Assembly: GCF_034006335.1 (NCBI RefSeq) | Contig: NZ_JAWDIQ010000003.1 | Origin: Paracerasibacillus soli | GTDB taxonomy: Bacteria > Bacillota > Bacilli > Bacillales > Amphibacillaceae | DNA: 64,000 nt | Strand: one strand, 5' to 3' | In this document: positions 41,037 through 50,856 of the stretch, piece after piece | Layout of the letters: each line of letters begins with the position of its first letter | Numbering within the stretch: the first letter of the stretch is position 1 | Notes under the pieces: model-generated | Seen by the model: the letters and a program-made list of their open reading frames with translations, nothing else | Told to the model about the DNA's origin: nothing | Database searches by the model: none | Position numbers and translations under genes: made by a program

Positions 41037-41429
41037 ATGGCACGTCAAAAAACACAATCTCGTAAACGTCGTGTGAAAAAGAATATTGAAACTGGTATTG
41101 CACATATTCGTTCTACGTTCAACAACACAATTGTAACCATCTCAGACGCTCACGGTAATGTTATTTCATGGAGCTCAGCAGGTGCACTAGGTTTTAAAGG
41201 TTCTCGTAAATCTACTCCTTTCGCTGCACAAATGGCCGCTGAAACTGCAGCAAAGACAGCAGTAGAAAACGGAATGAAAACATTAGAAGTAACAGTTAAA
41301 GGCCCTGGTGCTGGTCGTGAAGCAGCAATTCGTTCACTACAAGCAGCTGGACTTGAAGTTACTGCTATTCGTGACGTAACTCCAGTACCGCATAACGGTT
41401 GTCGCCCACCAAAACGTCGTCGTGTATAA
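41037..41429 (+). CDS. rpsK: Ribosomal protein S11
   Basis: S11 (130 residues) on the platform: TGIAHIRSTFNNTIVTISDA and DVTPVPHNGCRPPKRRRV. Start behind AAAGGAGG; intact. Confidence 0.96.
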   Translation: MARQKTQSRKRRVKKNIETGIAHIRSTFNNTIVTISDAHGNVISWSSAGALGFKGSRKSTPFAAQMAAETAAKTAVENGMKTLEVTVKGPGAGREAAIRSLQAAGLEVTAIRDVTPVPHNGCRPPKRRRV

Positions 41430-41650
41430 GCTTTTTGCGTATATAATTTGTCAACCTGTCTATAATGGGATATGATGACTAAAAGTATAACAATGGGAAA
41501 ATAGGTATATATTAGTCTGTATGAGTCTATAACATAGGCAGAGTGTGTTAAATTAACAAATCGTGCGTGTTCAAAAGACATGTTATTTTTATCTGTTTTT
41601 TGAACATCCTTTAATAGTGCAGAAACGCCAACTGCCTATTTGGGGAATTT

Positions 41651-41672
41651 CGGTTAGACAATGGTCTAACCG
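41651..41672 (+). promoter_or_regulatory. Hairpin in the rpoA leader
   Basis: CGGTTAGAC (41651-41659) pairs perfectly with GTCTAACCG (41664-41672) around AATG, 34 bases before rpoA. No T run follows directly. The rpsK-rpoA gap (276 bases) is the largest inside the superoperon, so this leader may tune rpoA. Confidence 0.5.
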
Positions 41673-41705
41673 GGGTTTCGACGTTTTAAAGGAGGGGCTT
41701 ATTGG

Positions 41706-42648
41706 ATGATCGAAATTGAAAAACCAAAAATCGAAACGATAGAGATCAATGATGATGCTTCGTTTGGAAAATTTGTGATCGAACCGCTTGAGCGTGGGTA
41801 TGGTGCTACTCTTGGAAACTCCTTGCGTCGTATCCTATTATCCTCACTTCCAGGCGCTGCTGTAACATCAGTTCAAATTGATGGAGCACTTCATGAGTTC
41901 TCAACAATTGACGGTGTAGTAGAGGATGTCACAACGATTATTTTGAATTTGAAAAAGCTAGCTTTAAAAATCTACTCTGATGATGGAAAAACATTAGAAC
42001 TAGATGTGCAAGGTGAGGGAGTTGTAACTGCTGCAGATCTTACATTTGATAGTGATGTAGAAGTGTTAAATCCTGAACTTCATATTGCTACTTTGAATTC
42101 AAAAGGCAGTTTACAAATGAAAATAACTGCAGAGCGTGGCCGAGGTTATCGACCAGCTGAGGAAAACAAGCATGACGATCAACCAATTGGAGTAATTCCG
42201 ATTGATTCGATTTTCACACCGGTATCTCGTGTAAACTATCAAGTAGAAAATACACGTGTCGGTCAAAATGCAAAGTATGATAAACTTACATTCGATGTTT
42301 GGACTGATGGAAGTATTCGTCCTGAGGAAGCTGTTTCTTTAGGCGCTAAAATCTTAACAGAACATCTAAACATATTTGTAGGTATGACAGATGAGGCACA
42401 AAACGCTGAAATTATGGTGGAAAAGAAGAGGACCAAAAAGAGAAGGTTATGGAAATGACCATTGAGGAACTCGACTTATCTGTTCGTTCATACAACTGCT
42501 TAAAACGTGCTGGCATTAATACAGTACAAGAACTTTCTAATAAATCTGAAGAAGATATGATGAAAGTACGTAACCTAGTCGTAAATCCCTAGATGAAGTA
42601 AAAGCGAAATTAGACGAATTAGGCTTAGGCCTACGAAAAGATGATTAA
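41706..42648 (+). CDS. rpoA: RNA polymerase alpha subunit (frame broken twice)
   Basis: The N-terminal dimer domain (FVIEPLERGYGATLGNSLRRILL) and the C-terminal DNA-binding domain (ELDLSVRSYNCLKRAGINTV). One A is missing near 42424 (MVEKEEDQKEKVMEM), and one G near 42580 (CTAGTCG for CTAGGTCG; NLGRKSLDEVKAKL). Corrected length is 314 residues, as in B. subtilis. Start behind AAAGGAGGGG. Confidence 0.95.
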
Positions 42649-42692
42649 TAGACACCTTTAGAGAGTTTTTCAAGAAAGGGAGGGAATAGTCC

Positions 42693-43043
42693 ATGCCTAG
42701 AAAATTAGGACGTACAACAGATAATCGTATGGCTCTACTTCGTAATCTTGCATCTGATCTTATTATTCATGAACGAATCGAGACAACAGAAGCAAAAGCG
42801 AAGGAACTTAAAAGAGCTGTAGAGAAAATGATTACACTTGGTAAACGTGGGGATCTTCATGCACGTCGACAAGCTGCAGCATTTTTGTACAATAAACAAA
42901 CTGAAGAAGATAATGTAATTCAAAAATTATTTGATGATATCGCCAAGCGTTATGAAGATCGGCAAGGTGGATATACACGTGTTCTTAAGTTGGATGCTCG
43001 TCAAGGTGATGGAGCGCCAATGGCAATCATTGAACTTGTTTAA
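42693..43043 (+). CDS. rplQ: Ribosomal protein L17
   Basis: L17 (116 residues), last gene of the superoperon: RKLGRTTDNRMALLRNLASD and the family C-terminus GDGAPMAIIELV. Start behind AAAGGGAGGG; intact. Confidence 0.96.
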   Translation: MPRKLGRTTDNRMALLRNLASDLIIHERIETTEAKAKELKRAVEKMITLGKRGDLHARRQAAAFLYNKQTEEDNVIQKLFDDIAKRYEDRQGGYTRVLKLDARQGDGAPMAIIELV

Positions 43044-43058
43044 TGAATGTGTACGCGT

Positions 43059-43108
43059 AAAGGGCAGGACTGAATCTCTTCCACGAGGTGAATCCAGGCC
43101 CTTTTTTT
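43059..43108 (+). terminator. Terminator after rplQ
   Basis: AAAGGGC (43059-43065) pairs with GCCCTTT (43098-43104), followed by more T's. It ends the S10-spc-alpha message. From 43109 to 43347 I see no gene and no convincing promoter, though ecfA1 needs one. Confidence 0.7.
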
Positions 43109-43347
43109 ATAGAATTTTTTAGCGTGTTTACCGGTTTTATAAGCATCAGGCTCTTTTGCTTTGTTGGTAGCTTGATGGATTTTTAGCTTGATGTATTTGC
43201 AGACGTATGAAGGCACAGTCTTTCATGTTGCTTATGGATATGTATTGTAAAATACGTCATACTTTCCGCTTGGAGAATCACAGGATGATAGATATGAGCA
43301 GAGTTTAGTCTGGTATAGCATAGCAGAGAAGAGGGGGAACGAGGCTA

Positions 43348-44187
43348 ATGAGAAATAAGTTGGTAGAATTCAAACATGTATCTTTTCGTTATGGGGATGA
43401 CCAACCATGGGTTTTGAAAGATTGTTCATTTTGTATTTATGAAAATGAATGGGTAGCAATCATTGGACATAATGGTTCAGGTAAATCAACAATTGCAAAG
43501 CTTATGAATGGCTTATTGTTTCCACAAGAGGGAGAAATCTATATTAATGGCCAGCTAGTGAATGATACAAGTATTTGGAATATAAGGAAAGACGTCGGGA
43601 TGGTTTTTCAAAACCCCGACAACCAATTTGTAGGTACAACGGTTCAAGATGATGTTGCATTTGGCATGGAAAATCGTGGCTTTGCACGAGAAGACATGTT
43701 AAAAAGGATTGAGCAATGTCTTCACGCAGTGGGGATGGAGGCTTATCGTTTAACAGAACCACATCGTTTATCAGGCGGCCAAAAGCAACGTGTTGCTATT
43801 GCGAGTGTATTAGCAATCTCCCCGAAAATACTCATTTTAGATGAGGCGACATCGATGTTAGATCCAAAAGGACGACAGGAAATTCTAAGTACGGTTGCTG
43901 ATGTGCAACAGCAACATGCACTTTCTTTAATTACGATAACACATGACTTAAATGAAGTAACGCAGTCAGAAAGGGTTATTGTGATGAATGAGGGAGAAGT
44001 ATGGAATGAGGCTACCCCACGAGACATCTTTAAAGAAAAGACAGCATTACGGAAAATTGGCTTAGATGTACCATTTGTAGCCTTATTAACGGACGAACTA
44101 CGTGAACAACATATACAAATTGACAATGAACCTTTAAATCACGAAGAGCTACTGGAGGAACTATGGACATTACATTCAAAGATGTAA
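43348..44187 (+). CDS. ecfA1: ECF transporter ATPase EcfA1
   Basis: One of two ABC ATPases that power energy-coupling-factor vitamin and metal importers. Walker A GHNGSGKST, Q-loop VFQNPDNQFVG, signature LSGGQKQRVAIA, Walker B ILILDEATSMLD. 279 residues, intact. It overlaps ecfA2 by 25 bases, and ecfA2 overlaps ecfT. Substrate-binding S components are encoded elsewhere. Confidence 0.95.
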   Translation: MRNKLVEFKHVSFRYGDDQPWVLKDCSFCIYENEWVAIIGHNGSGKSTIAKLMNGLLFPQEGEIYINGQLVNDTSIWNIRKDVGMVFQNPDNQFVGTTVQDDVAFGMENRGFAREDMLKRIEQCLHAVGMEAYRLTEPHRLSGGQKQRVAIASVLAISPKILILDEATSMLDPKGRQEILSTVADVQQQHALSLITITHDLNEVTQSERVIVMNEGEVWNEATPRDIFKEKTALRKIGLDVPFVALLTDELREQHIQIDNEPLNHEELLEELWTLHSKM

Positions 44188-45030
44188 CTTATATATATCA
44201 AGAGAATTCTCCATTCTCCCATAAAGCATTAGATCGGGTATCGTTTCATATTCAGAAGGTTCATTTGTCGCAATTATCGGCCATACTGGGTCAGGGAAAT
44301 CTACATTAATCCAACATTTAAATGGATTAGTAAGACCTACAAGTGGAGAAGTTATGATTGGGGATTTCCATTTAACACATGATAATAAACCTAAAAATAT
44401 GAAGAATCTACGTAGTCGTGTAGGGGTTGTCTTTCAATATCCGGAACATCAATTGTTTGAAGAAACAGTGAAGAAAGACATTGCATTCGGTCCGGAAAAC
44501 TTCGGGGTACCAAAGGAAGAAATAGAAAAACGTATCTACGACATTATCCCAACAGTTGGGCTTTCAGAAGAGCTATTAGAGCGATCTCCATTTGATTTAA
44601 GTGGGGGGCAAATGCGTCGAGTAGCTATTGCAGGAGTACTTGCGGTAAAGCCTGAAATATTAGTTTTAGATGAACCTACAGCCGGGCTGGATCCAAGAGG
44701 TCAAAGGAAATCATGCAAATGTTTTACAAACTGCATAAGGAACAAGGGTTAACTACCGTACTCGTGACTCATAGTATGGAAGATGCAGTAAAGTATGCAG
44801 ATCATGTCATTATCCTAAACAAAGGTAAAAAGTATATGGAAGGAAATCCAGAAGAGGTATTTGTTCAAGCTGATAAATTGAACCAAGTTCATTTGGACAC
44901 ACCTGAAATGGTACAGTTTATTCATAAGTTTGAGCAGAGATTCGGCAAGGAAATTCCTTTTGCACGGCAAAACATACAGCAATTAGCAAAACAAATTCAG
45001 TCTCATTTGGAAGGGGCTGAACGAAAGTGA
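44163..45030 (+). CDS. ecfA2: ECF transporter ATPase EcfA2 (frame broken twice)
   Basis: The second ECF ATPase: MDITFKDVTYIYQENSPFSH, Walker A GHTGSGKSTL, signature LSGGQMRRVAIAGVL, Walker B LVLDEPTAGLDP. Breaks: ATTCAGAAGG for expected ATTCCAGAAGG near 44253 (SFHIPEGSFVAIIG), and one A missing near 44704 (RGQKEIMQMFYKLH). Corrected length is 289 residues, as in B. subtilis. It starts inside the ecfA1 end. Confidence 0.94.
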
Positions 45031-45820
45031 ACATTGTTATCGGACAATATGTCCCGGGAAATTCTATCGTACATCGTTGGATCCGCGAACGAAAATTACG
45101 ATTATCTTTCTGTTTGTCATTTTTGTGTTTTTCGCAAACTCATTTTGGAGTTATGCGCTACTTACCGTATTTGCACTAATAAGCATGTTTACATCTAGAG
45201 TACCAGTGCGATTTATTATGAGGGGTCTGACCCCCATTTGGTTTTTGATTGTTTTCACATTTGTCCTACATTTGATTTTAAATAAAGAGGGTACCGTCAT
45301 TGTAGATTTATTTGGCTTCAAAATATATACTAGCGGTCTTATTCGCGGCTTTGCTATTTCAATGCGCTTCTTCTTATTAATTTTGATTACGTCTTTACTT
45401 ACGTTAACAACGACACCAATTGAAATTACAGATGCAATTGAAGATATGCTCGGTCCTTTGAAAAAGATTAAGTTTCCTGTCCATGAATTGGCATTAATGA
45501 TGTCGATATCATTACGATTTATTCCGACGCTTATGCAAGAAACAGACAAAATTTCAAAAGCGCAAGCATCAAGAGGAATCGACTTTCGGACAGGCCCTTT
45601 TAAAGAGCGGATAAAGGCAATTGTACCATTACTAGTTCCTTTATTCGTTAGTGCTTTTAAGCGAGCAGAAGAATTAGCAATGGCCATGGAAGCTCGAGGC
45701 TATCAAGGTGGCGAGGGCCGAACGAGATTAAGGGAATTAAAGATTTCAAAGCTAGATATTACCGTATTTATACTATATGCACTTGTTATTGCTGGTTTAT
45801 TCGCAACGAGACAATGGTAA
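45027..45820 (+). CDS. ecfT: ECF transporter transmembrane subunit EcfT (frame broken once)
   Basis: The scaffold membrane protein of the ECF module, with about five membrane segments and the coupling-helix motifs (SKAQASRGIDFR and MAMEARGYQGG, the two Ala-Arg-Gly signatures). Start GTG 45027 overlaps the ecfA2 stop (GTGA). One T is missing near 45078 (IVHRLDPRTK). Corrected length is 264 residues. Confidence 0.94.
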
Positions 45821-45841
45821 GAGGGGGAGGCGGTTATCGAG

Positions 45842-46588
45842 ATGAAAGTAAAGTGCACATTAAGCTATGATGGTAGCCGCTTTTCTGGTTTTCAAATTCA
45901 AGAAAAGGGACGTACAGTTCAAGGTGAAATAGAAAAGGTATTACGTAAAATCCATAAAGGTGAATCCATCCGCATTTATCCATCTGGTCGAACTGATGCA
46001 GGCGTTCACGCACTAGGACAAGTGATACACTTTGCAACAACCTTCTCACTAAAGGAAGCGGATTGGAAACGCGCATTAAACGCAATGTTACCAGATGATA
46101 TTTATATAAAGGCTGTAGAACATGCTTCAGATGCGTTTCACGCGCGGTATGATGTGATGGAGAAGGAATATCAATATATTGTCCAAAACGTCGTAGAGCC
46201 TGATGTATTTAAACGTCAGTACGTTCATCATTTCCCTTATGCTTTAAACGTGGCTGCTATTCAAAAGGCATGCTCATATTTTGTTGGCGAGCATGATTTT
46301 ACTACCTTTTCATCTGCTAAGTCGACTGCAAAAGGTAGTAAAGTGCGCACACTTTATGAAGTAAGTTGTAAGCAGGAAGGTAACCAACTTATTTTTACAT
46401 TCCGTGGTAGCGGATTTTTATTTAATATGGTCCGGATCATTGTTGGAACCTTATTAGAGATTGGTCAAGGAAAGCGTCGTGCAGAAGACATTCCTACACT
46501 ATTTGAAATGAAAGATCGCCGAAAGGCAGGGAAAACAGCACCGCCACAAGGGTTATATTTATGGGAAGTGGTGTATGATGATAGGTGA
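45842..46588 (+). CDS. truA: tRNA pseudouridine synthase A
   Basis: TruA converts U38-U40 of tRNA anticodon stems to pseudouridine. The catalytic Asp is in YPSGRTDAGVHALGQV near residue 53. 248 residues, intact. ATG 45842 follows GAGGGGGAGG, with the usual ecfT-truA-rplM order. Confidence 0.95.
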   Translation: MKVKCTLSYDGSRFSGFQIQEKGRTVQGEIEKVLRKIHKGESIRIYPSGRTDAGVHALGQVIHFATTFSLKEADWKRALNAMLPDDIYIKAVEHASDAFHARYDVMEKEYQYIVQNVVEPDVFKRQYVHHFPYALNVAAIQKACSYFVGEHDFTTFSSAKSTAKGSKVRTLYEVSCKQEGNQLIFTFRGSGFLFNMVRIIVGTLLEIGQGKRRAEDIPTLFEMKDRRKAGKTAPPQGLYLWEVVYDDR

Positions 46589-46739
46589 AAGTGATTTATA
46601 TGATACTCCCTTTTGTGAAGACTGTTATCGTTGCGTGTTGAATTTATAAAGTAGAACCAAACGTAGCGGTAGTGATTGTAGAAAAGTAATCTTGGCAAAA
46701 GAAGGAATAAAATATTTTGTAGAAAAGTGCTGGTATACC

Positions 46740-46767
46740 TTGACTTTTGCCCCCATTTTGGTATATT
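46740..46767 (+). promoter_or_regulatory. sigma-A promoter for rplM-rpsI
   Basis: TTGACT (46740-46745), 16 bases, TATATT (46762-46767), in the 303-base truA-rplM gap, where I see nothing else. Confidence 0.6.
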
Positions 46768-46891
46768 ATGATTTATGGCTTTTTATTTCTAAACCCACGA
46801 TTAGCCCCGGAATCTAATTGTGTTGAAGATAGAAATAATGATATTTGAAACGAAATGAAATGAAACTTTGATATTGGAGGGAAATTTAAAA

Positions 46892-47328
46892 ATGCGCACA
46901 ACTTTCATGGCAAATGAAAATAATATAGAACGCAAATGGTTTGTTGTGGATGCAGAAGGCAAGCGACTTGGTCGTCTAGCTAGTGAAGTAGCTGCAATCC
47001 TACGTGGTAAAAACAAACCAACATATACACCGCATGCAGATACTGGCGATTATGTTATCGTTATAAATGCAAGTAAAATTGAATTAACTGGAAATAAAAT
47101 CAATGATAAAATGTATTACCGTCATTCAGGACATCCAGGTGGAATTAAATCACGTAACGCTGACGAAATGCGTACAAGATACCCTGAAAAAATGATTGAA
47201 CTTGCTGTACAAGGCATGCTTCCAAAAGGCTCACTAGGACGCAAAATGGGTAAAAAATTACATGTTTATCGTGGAGCAGAACATAACCATCAAGCACAAA
47301 AACAGAAGTTTTAGAACTTCGTGGCTAA
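46892..47328 (+). CDS. rplM: Ribosomal protein L13 (frame broken once)
   Basis: An early 50S assembly protein: MRTTFMANENNIERKWFVVD (ATG 46892 behind GGAGGG) and GMLPKGSLGRKMGKKLHVYRG. The end is shifted near 47303: AAACAGAAG for expected AAACCAGAAG, giving AQKPEVLELRG. Corrected length is 145 residues, the family standard. Confidence 0.94.
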
Positions 47329-47350
47329 TTAAAAGGGAGGTTAAATTATA

Positions 47351-47743
47351 ATGGCACAAGTACAATACTACGGCACTGGTCGTCGTAAAAAATCAACTGC
47401 ACGTGTACGTTTAGTTCCAGGAACTGGCCGTATCGTAATTAATGATCGTGAAGCAAAAGATTATTTCCCATATGAAACACAACTATTAATCATGAACCAA
47501 CCATTAGCTGCTACTGAAACAGAAGGCACTTATGATGTATTAGTAAACGTTCATGGTGGAGGTTTTACTGGTCAAGCTGGAGCAATCCGCCACGGTATTT
47601 CCCGTGCACTTCTTGAAGTGAATCCAGAATATCGCGCTGTGTTGAAAAGCGAAGGCTTCTTAACTCGTGACGCTCGTATGAAAGAACGTAAGAAATACGG
47701 TCTTAAAGGCGCTCGTCGTGCACCACAGTTCTCAAAACGTTAA
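47351..47743 (+). CDS. rpsI: Ribosomal protein S9; its 3' end serves as an integration site
   Basis: S9 (130 residues) reaches P-site tRNA with its conserved C-terminal tail ending PQFSKR. YYGTGRRKKSTARVRLVPGTG is the family start, behind GGGAGG. The frame is intact. The last codons (TTCTCAAAACGTTAA) recur as non-coding copies at 51207 (one mismatch) and 57650 (exact), which marks the gene end as an attachment site that keeps S9 coding intact after insertion. Confidence 0.96.
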   Translation: MAQVQYYGTGRRKKSTARVRLVPGTGRIVINDREAKDYFPYETQLLIMNQPLAATETEGTYDVLVNVHGGGFTGQAGAIRHGISRALLEVNPEYRAVLKSEGFLTRDARMKERKKYGLKGARRAPQFSKR

Positions 47744-47974
47744 TCTTAATAAAAACATTGATATATCAACGTTTGCAGGCTATCTCATTTATGGTGAGAT
47801 AGCCTGTTTTTGTTCGAAGAAAAGTTAGTGAATGTAAATTGAATGTAACCTTTTATTGGAGTAAAATTCCATATCTTTTTGCAATGGTATTCTTAGCTCT
47901 TTCCATTATAGCAAGCGTCTAACAAGTTGCTAATTTTTTATTTACTCTGTTGGTTTGTTAGTCTGGATGTACAT
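47729..47974 (+). repeat. 246-bp direct repeat, copy 1 (rpsI end and terminator)
   Basis: This stretch is repeated at 51207-51452 with about six mismatches and no gaps. It starts inside the last codons of rpsI, spans the rpsI terminator and the AT-rich flank, and ends where transposase-derived sequence begins. Confidence 0.92.
47775..47811 (+). terminator. Terminator of rplM-rpsI
   Basis: GCAGGCTATCTCA (47775-47787) pairs with TGAGATAGCCTG (47795-47806), then a T run. The same structure is duplicated at about 51253-51289. Confidence 0.88.
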
Positions 47975-48067
47975 AAGCAGAACCAATGGCAGCGTCAGGT
48001 TGAAACTAACGAACGTGTTAAGATTAGATTAGAGCAGATTATTCATTCGTTAAAGGAGACGAATTAA
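47963..48067 (+). pseudogene. 3' remnant of a Tn554-type tnpB
   Basis: In one frame this reads LDVHKQNQWQRQVETNERVK and continues to IIHSLKETN and a stop at 48065-48067. It resembles the C-terminus of TnpB, a tyrosine recombinase of Tn554-family transposons. Everything upstream of it has been replaced by the rpsI-flank repeat. The tnpC-like gene directly after it supports the call. Confidence 0.6.
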
Positions 48068-48068
48068 G

Positions 48069-48426
48069 ATGACTAGAAAGAGTAACACAACTGCCACAAA
48101 TTCAACTATCAAAAGAAAAGTCGGAGAACACAAGAATTAGGGTTGAAAAGACAATTTCAGAGATAGCATTGAAAAAAGAGAGTTTTAATTTTAATTCTGT
48201 TGCACAAAAGGCAAATGTTTCAAAGTCATGGCTTTATAAACAAAAAGGCATCAGAACTAGGGTGGAGACCTTAAGAGGGCTGCAAATAAGTGAAATAGCC
48301 CCTCGTAAACCAAGTAAGAGTCCCCGTTTAGAGGATGTATTAATAAAGACCTTAAAAAGCCGTATAAAGGGACTAGAAGAAGAGAACGAACAATTAAAGG
48401 TAAGATTACATGGCAAGCTATTTTAG
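48069..48426 (+). CDS. tnpC: Tn554-type transposition protein TnpC (DUF6262-like; frame broken once)
   Basis: ATG 48069 is two bases after the tnpB remnant, behind AAGGAGA. Removing one base near 48116 gives a 118-residue protein (MTRKSNTT..., then ISEIALKKESFNFNSVAQKA, NVSKSWLYKQKGIRTRVETLR, ending in a Glu-rich coiled coil LEEENEQLKVRL). TnpC proteins assist orientation and frequency of Tn554-type transposition. With tnpA and most of tnpB gone, the element cannot be mobile by itself. The break may be decay or a sequence error. Confidence 0.65.
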
Positions 48427-48576
48427 CGTTATTGTATATCGCAGGACTAATATGGCGTTCGGATTAGTGTGAACTTTCGCTATGGGTATGTGTTAAAATA
48501 AACTTATGAAGTATAATTTACGAGATCGATTTTCAACAAACTGCCCAGATTAAGGAAAGTGGGGTGAAAAGTAGCT

Positions 48577-49374
48577 GTGGAAGAAAAAATAATACATACA
48601 GAAAATGGGGATATATATTATAGGATTGGTGGCAATAAAAGTATTGATACAAAATGTGTTGTTTTTGTACATGGTATGACTGCTGATCAAACTATGTTTG
48701 AAAAACAAGTTGATCATTTTAGTAAAGAATTTAAAATTATCACTTTAGATCTTCCTCTTCATGGAAAGTCCCGTCATTACACGGATTTTACATTTTCAAA
48801 TATTGTAGAAGTACTAAAAAAAATATTGGTTCTAGAAGATGTAAGTAAAGTTATATTAGTAGGTCAGTCTCTAGGGGGCTATGTTTGCCAAGAGTTTGGA
48901 ATCCGTTATCCTGAAAAAGTAAAAGGCTTTGTTGGAATTGATACAACTCCTTTTGGACATTATTACTATCCGAAATGGGAAAGATTTATTCTATCCAAAA
49001 TAGGTTTGCTATCGTCTATGTTTCCTTATAAAACTTTAATTAAAAGTATTTCTAAAGGTGCAACAAGAACTGATTATGCTTTTGATAATATGTATTCTTC
49101 CGTTTCTAAACTAAGCAAAGATGAAATTATTAATATTATGAACTTAGCCTATAAGGAGTTACTTAAGAGAACAGAAACAGTTAATTTCAACTTTCCAGTT
49201 TTATTAGTGATTGGGGAAAAAGATAATACAGGAAACGTGAAAAAATATAATAATAAGTGGGCAACTCAGAGTGGATATCAATTAGTTATAATTAGTGATG
49301 CTGCTCATAATTCGAATGTTGATAATTACAATGAATTCAATAATGTATTAGCTGACTTTTTAAACCGTTTGTAA
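48577..49374 (+). CDS. Alpha/beta hydrolase
   Basis: A 265-residue alpha/beta-hydrolase. The oxyanion HG motif is VVFVHGMTADQTMFEKQ near residue 32, the nucleophile elbow is GQSLGGY (Ser near residue 94), the acid is probably in VIGEKDNTG near residue 213, and the His is in SDAAHNSN near residue 242. The substrate cannot be told from the sequence; esterase, lipase or C-C hydrolase are all possible. Start GTG 48577 behind AAAGTGGGGTG. It is cargo inside the rpsI island, followed by a terminator. Its AT-rich codons differ from the ribosomal genes before it. Confidence 0.82.
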   Translation: MEEKIIHTENGDIYYRIGGNKSIDTKCVVFVHGMTADQTMFEKQVDHFSKEFKIITLDLPLHGKSRHYTDFTFSNIVEVLKKILVLEDVSKVILVGQSLGGYVCQEFGIRYPEKVKGFVGIDTTPFGHYYYPKWERFILSKIGLLSSMFPYKTLIKSISKGATRTDYAFDNMYSSVSKLSKDEIINIMNLAYKELLKRTETVNFNFPVLLVIGEKDNTGNVKKYNNKWATQSGYQLVIISDAAHNSNVDNYNEFNNVLADFLNRL

Positions 49375-49400
49375 AAAGTAACTGATTTTCATTTATACAA

Positions 49401-49468
49401 TCGGGCGCGATTGTTGCAGATCAAAAGCCTAATTCCTCGATAAAATGTAGAGAGGAGTTAGTTTTTTT
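49401..49468 (+). terminator. Terminator with repeat prefix after the hydrolase
   Basis: CTAATTCCTC (49429-49438) pairs with GAGGAGTTAG (49452-49461), followed by a T run. The preceding CGGGCGCGATTGTTG and AAAAGCCTAATTCCTC recur at 50857-50893. From 49469 to 49786 I see no gene that I can support. Confidence 0.75.
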
Positions 49469-49786
49469 GTGGTACATTCTTATTTACTGTAATCAATTGT
49501 CATCTAACAATTACATTGTATTTTTCCGCTTGATTTAATGCGTTAAACATATGTCCTTAAAGTAAAAGTATTGATGTTAATGGATTTTTAGTAGTTTACT
49601 CTTGATAAAGTCCGACTCCGCCGATGGAAGACATTAACGTTATAAAGAGATTAGTAGATGCTGGAAAGTTATATTTAAAAGGGAGAAATCACTCCCTCTT
49701 TTCTTCATGATATGTTTGTATTTGTCATTTAATAAATTTGATAGTATGATTGTCGCATAAAAAATTAAATGTAAGGGGTGGGCATT

Positions 49787-50299
49787 TTGAAGATAATCGA
49801 GACGGAACGATTATACCTTAGGGAGTTAAATTTGGACGATCAAAACGAATTATCGAAAGTGCTTTCTGACCCAGAAGTCTATGCAGTATTACCCTCATCC
49901 CTTTAACCAAGAAGGAGTTAAAGATTGGATCAAATGGAATGTGAGAAATTATAAGCAATATAATCACGGACTATGGGCAGTTGTTTTAAAAGAAGAGGAT
50001 ACATTTATTGGTGATTGCGGAATAACAATGCAGGATATTGATGGTATGAGGCTACCTGAAATCGGGTTCCACATTATTAAGAGTATTGGAATAAGGGATA
50101 TGCCACAGAAGCAGCGTCTGCTTGTAAGGAATACGCATTTAATGTTCTGGGCTATTCCGAAATATTTTCATATACAACTTTAAAAAATATTCCATCACAA
50201 AAAGTTGCGGAAAAAATCGGGATGGAAACTTATAAGTTTTTTGAAAAGAATGATGAACAACAAATCGTTCAAGTTACATACAAAAATAAAGCGCGATGA
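49787..50299 (+). CDS. GNAT-family N-acetyltransferase (frame broken twice)
   Basis: With two shifts repaired this is a 170-residue RimJ/RimL-type acetyltransferase: IIETERLYLRELNLDD at the N-terminus, DPEVMQYYPHPFNQEGVKDW, then the acetyl-CoA region with YWNKGYATEA, and IPSQKVAEKIGM near the end. The shifts are one extra base near 49879 (just after CCAGAAGTC) and one missing G near 50089 (AAGAGT for AAGGAGT). It may be a pseudogene or an artefact of sequence error, since essential genes here carry the same lesions. Start TTG 49787 behind AAGGGG. Substrate unknown. Confidence 0.7.
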
Positions 50300-50465
50300 A
50301 TATTAGGAATTCATTAGCTGTTATTCTAGAAAAGGGCCAGATTTGTTGAGGAAACAATTTAGCATTGTGAAACTTTACACTTAAACTAAAGAAGCGGAAT
50401 CCTTGAAGAAGGAGTATTTATTTGTTCAAAGAGTTTATTTGCAGAAAAGATTTGGGGGTGCTTTT

Positions 50466-50834
50466 TTGAAAAGGGTATTAATGTTAATTTTACTTGTTGC
50501 GATTTTGGGAGCTTGTAGTCAGCAAGAGAATGGTACCTCTGGAGAAAGACACGAAGGTATCATTGTTGACATTGAAAAGGATACTTTTGATGAAATAAAG
50601 TACATCGTAATATCTTTGCCAAGTGTTAAAGACATTGATATATCGAGTAAAACAAGAGAGGAACTAATTGAACTTGCACAAGAAAATGATGGTGTGTTCT
50701 ACCACCTCAACCAAGAAGAATATGAAGAATTAGATTTAGAAATAGGCAAACGAATTGTTGGCTATTATAGTGCTGTTGGGGATTCAAATCCACCTGTATT
50801 GTTTACCGATAAAATAGAGGTATTTTCACAATAG
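50466..50834 (+). CDS. Small lipoprotein, DUF3221/YobA-like
   Basis: TTG 50466, behind TTGGGGGTG, gives a 122-residue lipoprotein with signal LKRVLMLILLVAILGAC (lipobox LGAC, Cys near residue 17). The mature part is a small beta-rich domain (HEGIIVDIEKDTFDEIKYIV). It resembles the DUF3221 family in arrangement, but I am not certain. Function unknown. A terminator follows. Confidence 0.65.
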   Translation: MKRVLMLILLVAILGACSQQENGTSGERHEGIIVDIEKDTFDEIKYIVISLPSVKDIDISSKTREELIELAQENDGVFYHLNQEEYEELDLEIGKRIVGYYSAVGDSNPPVLFTDKIEVFSQ

Positions 50835-50856
50835 TTATGATGACTTTATTAAACAA

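Noticed and set aside
49624..49710. Short frame MEDINVIKRLVDAGKLYLKG
   Set aside because: Fewer than 30 codons without a ribosome site; at best a scrap of decayed cargo.
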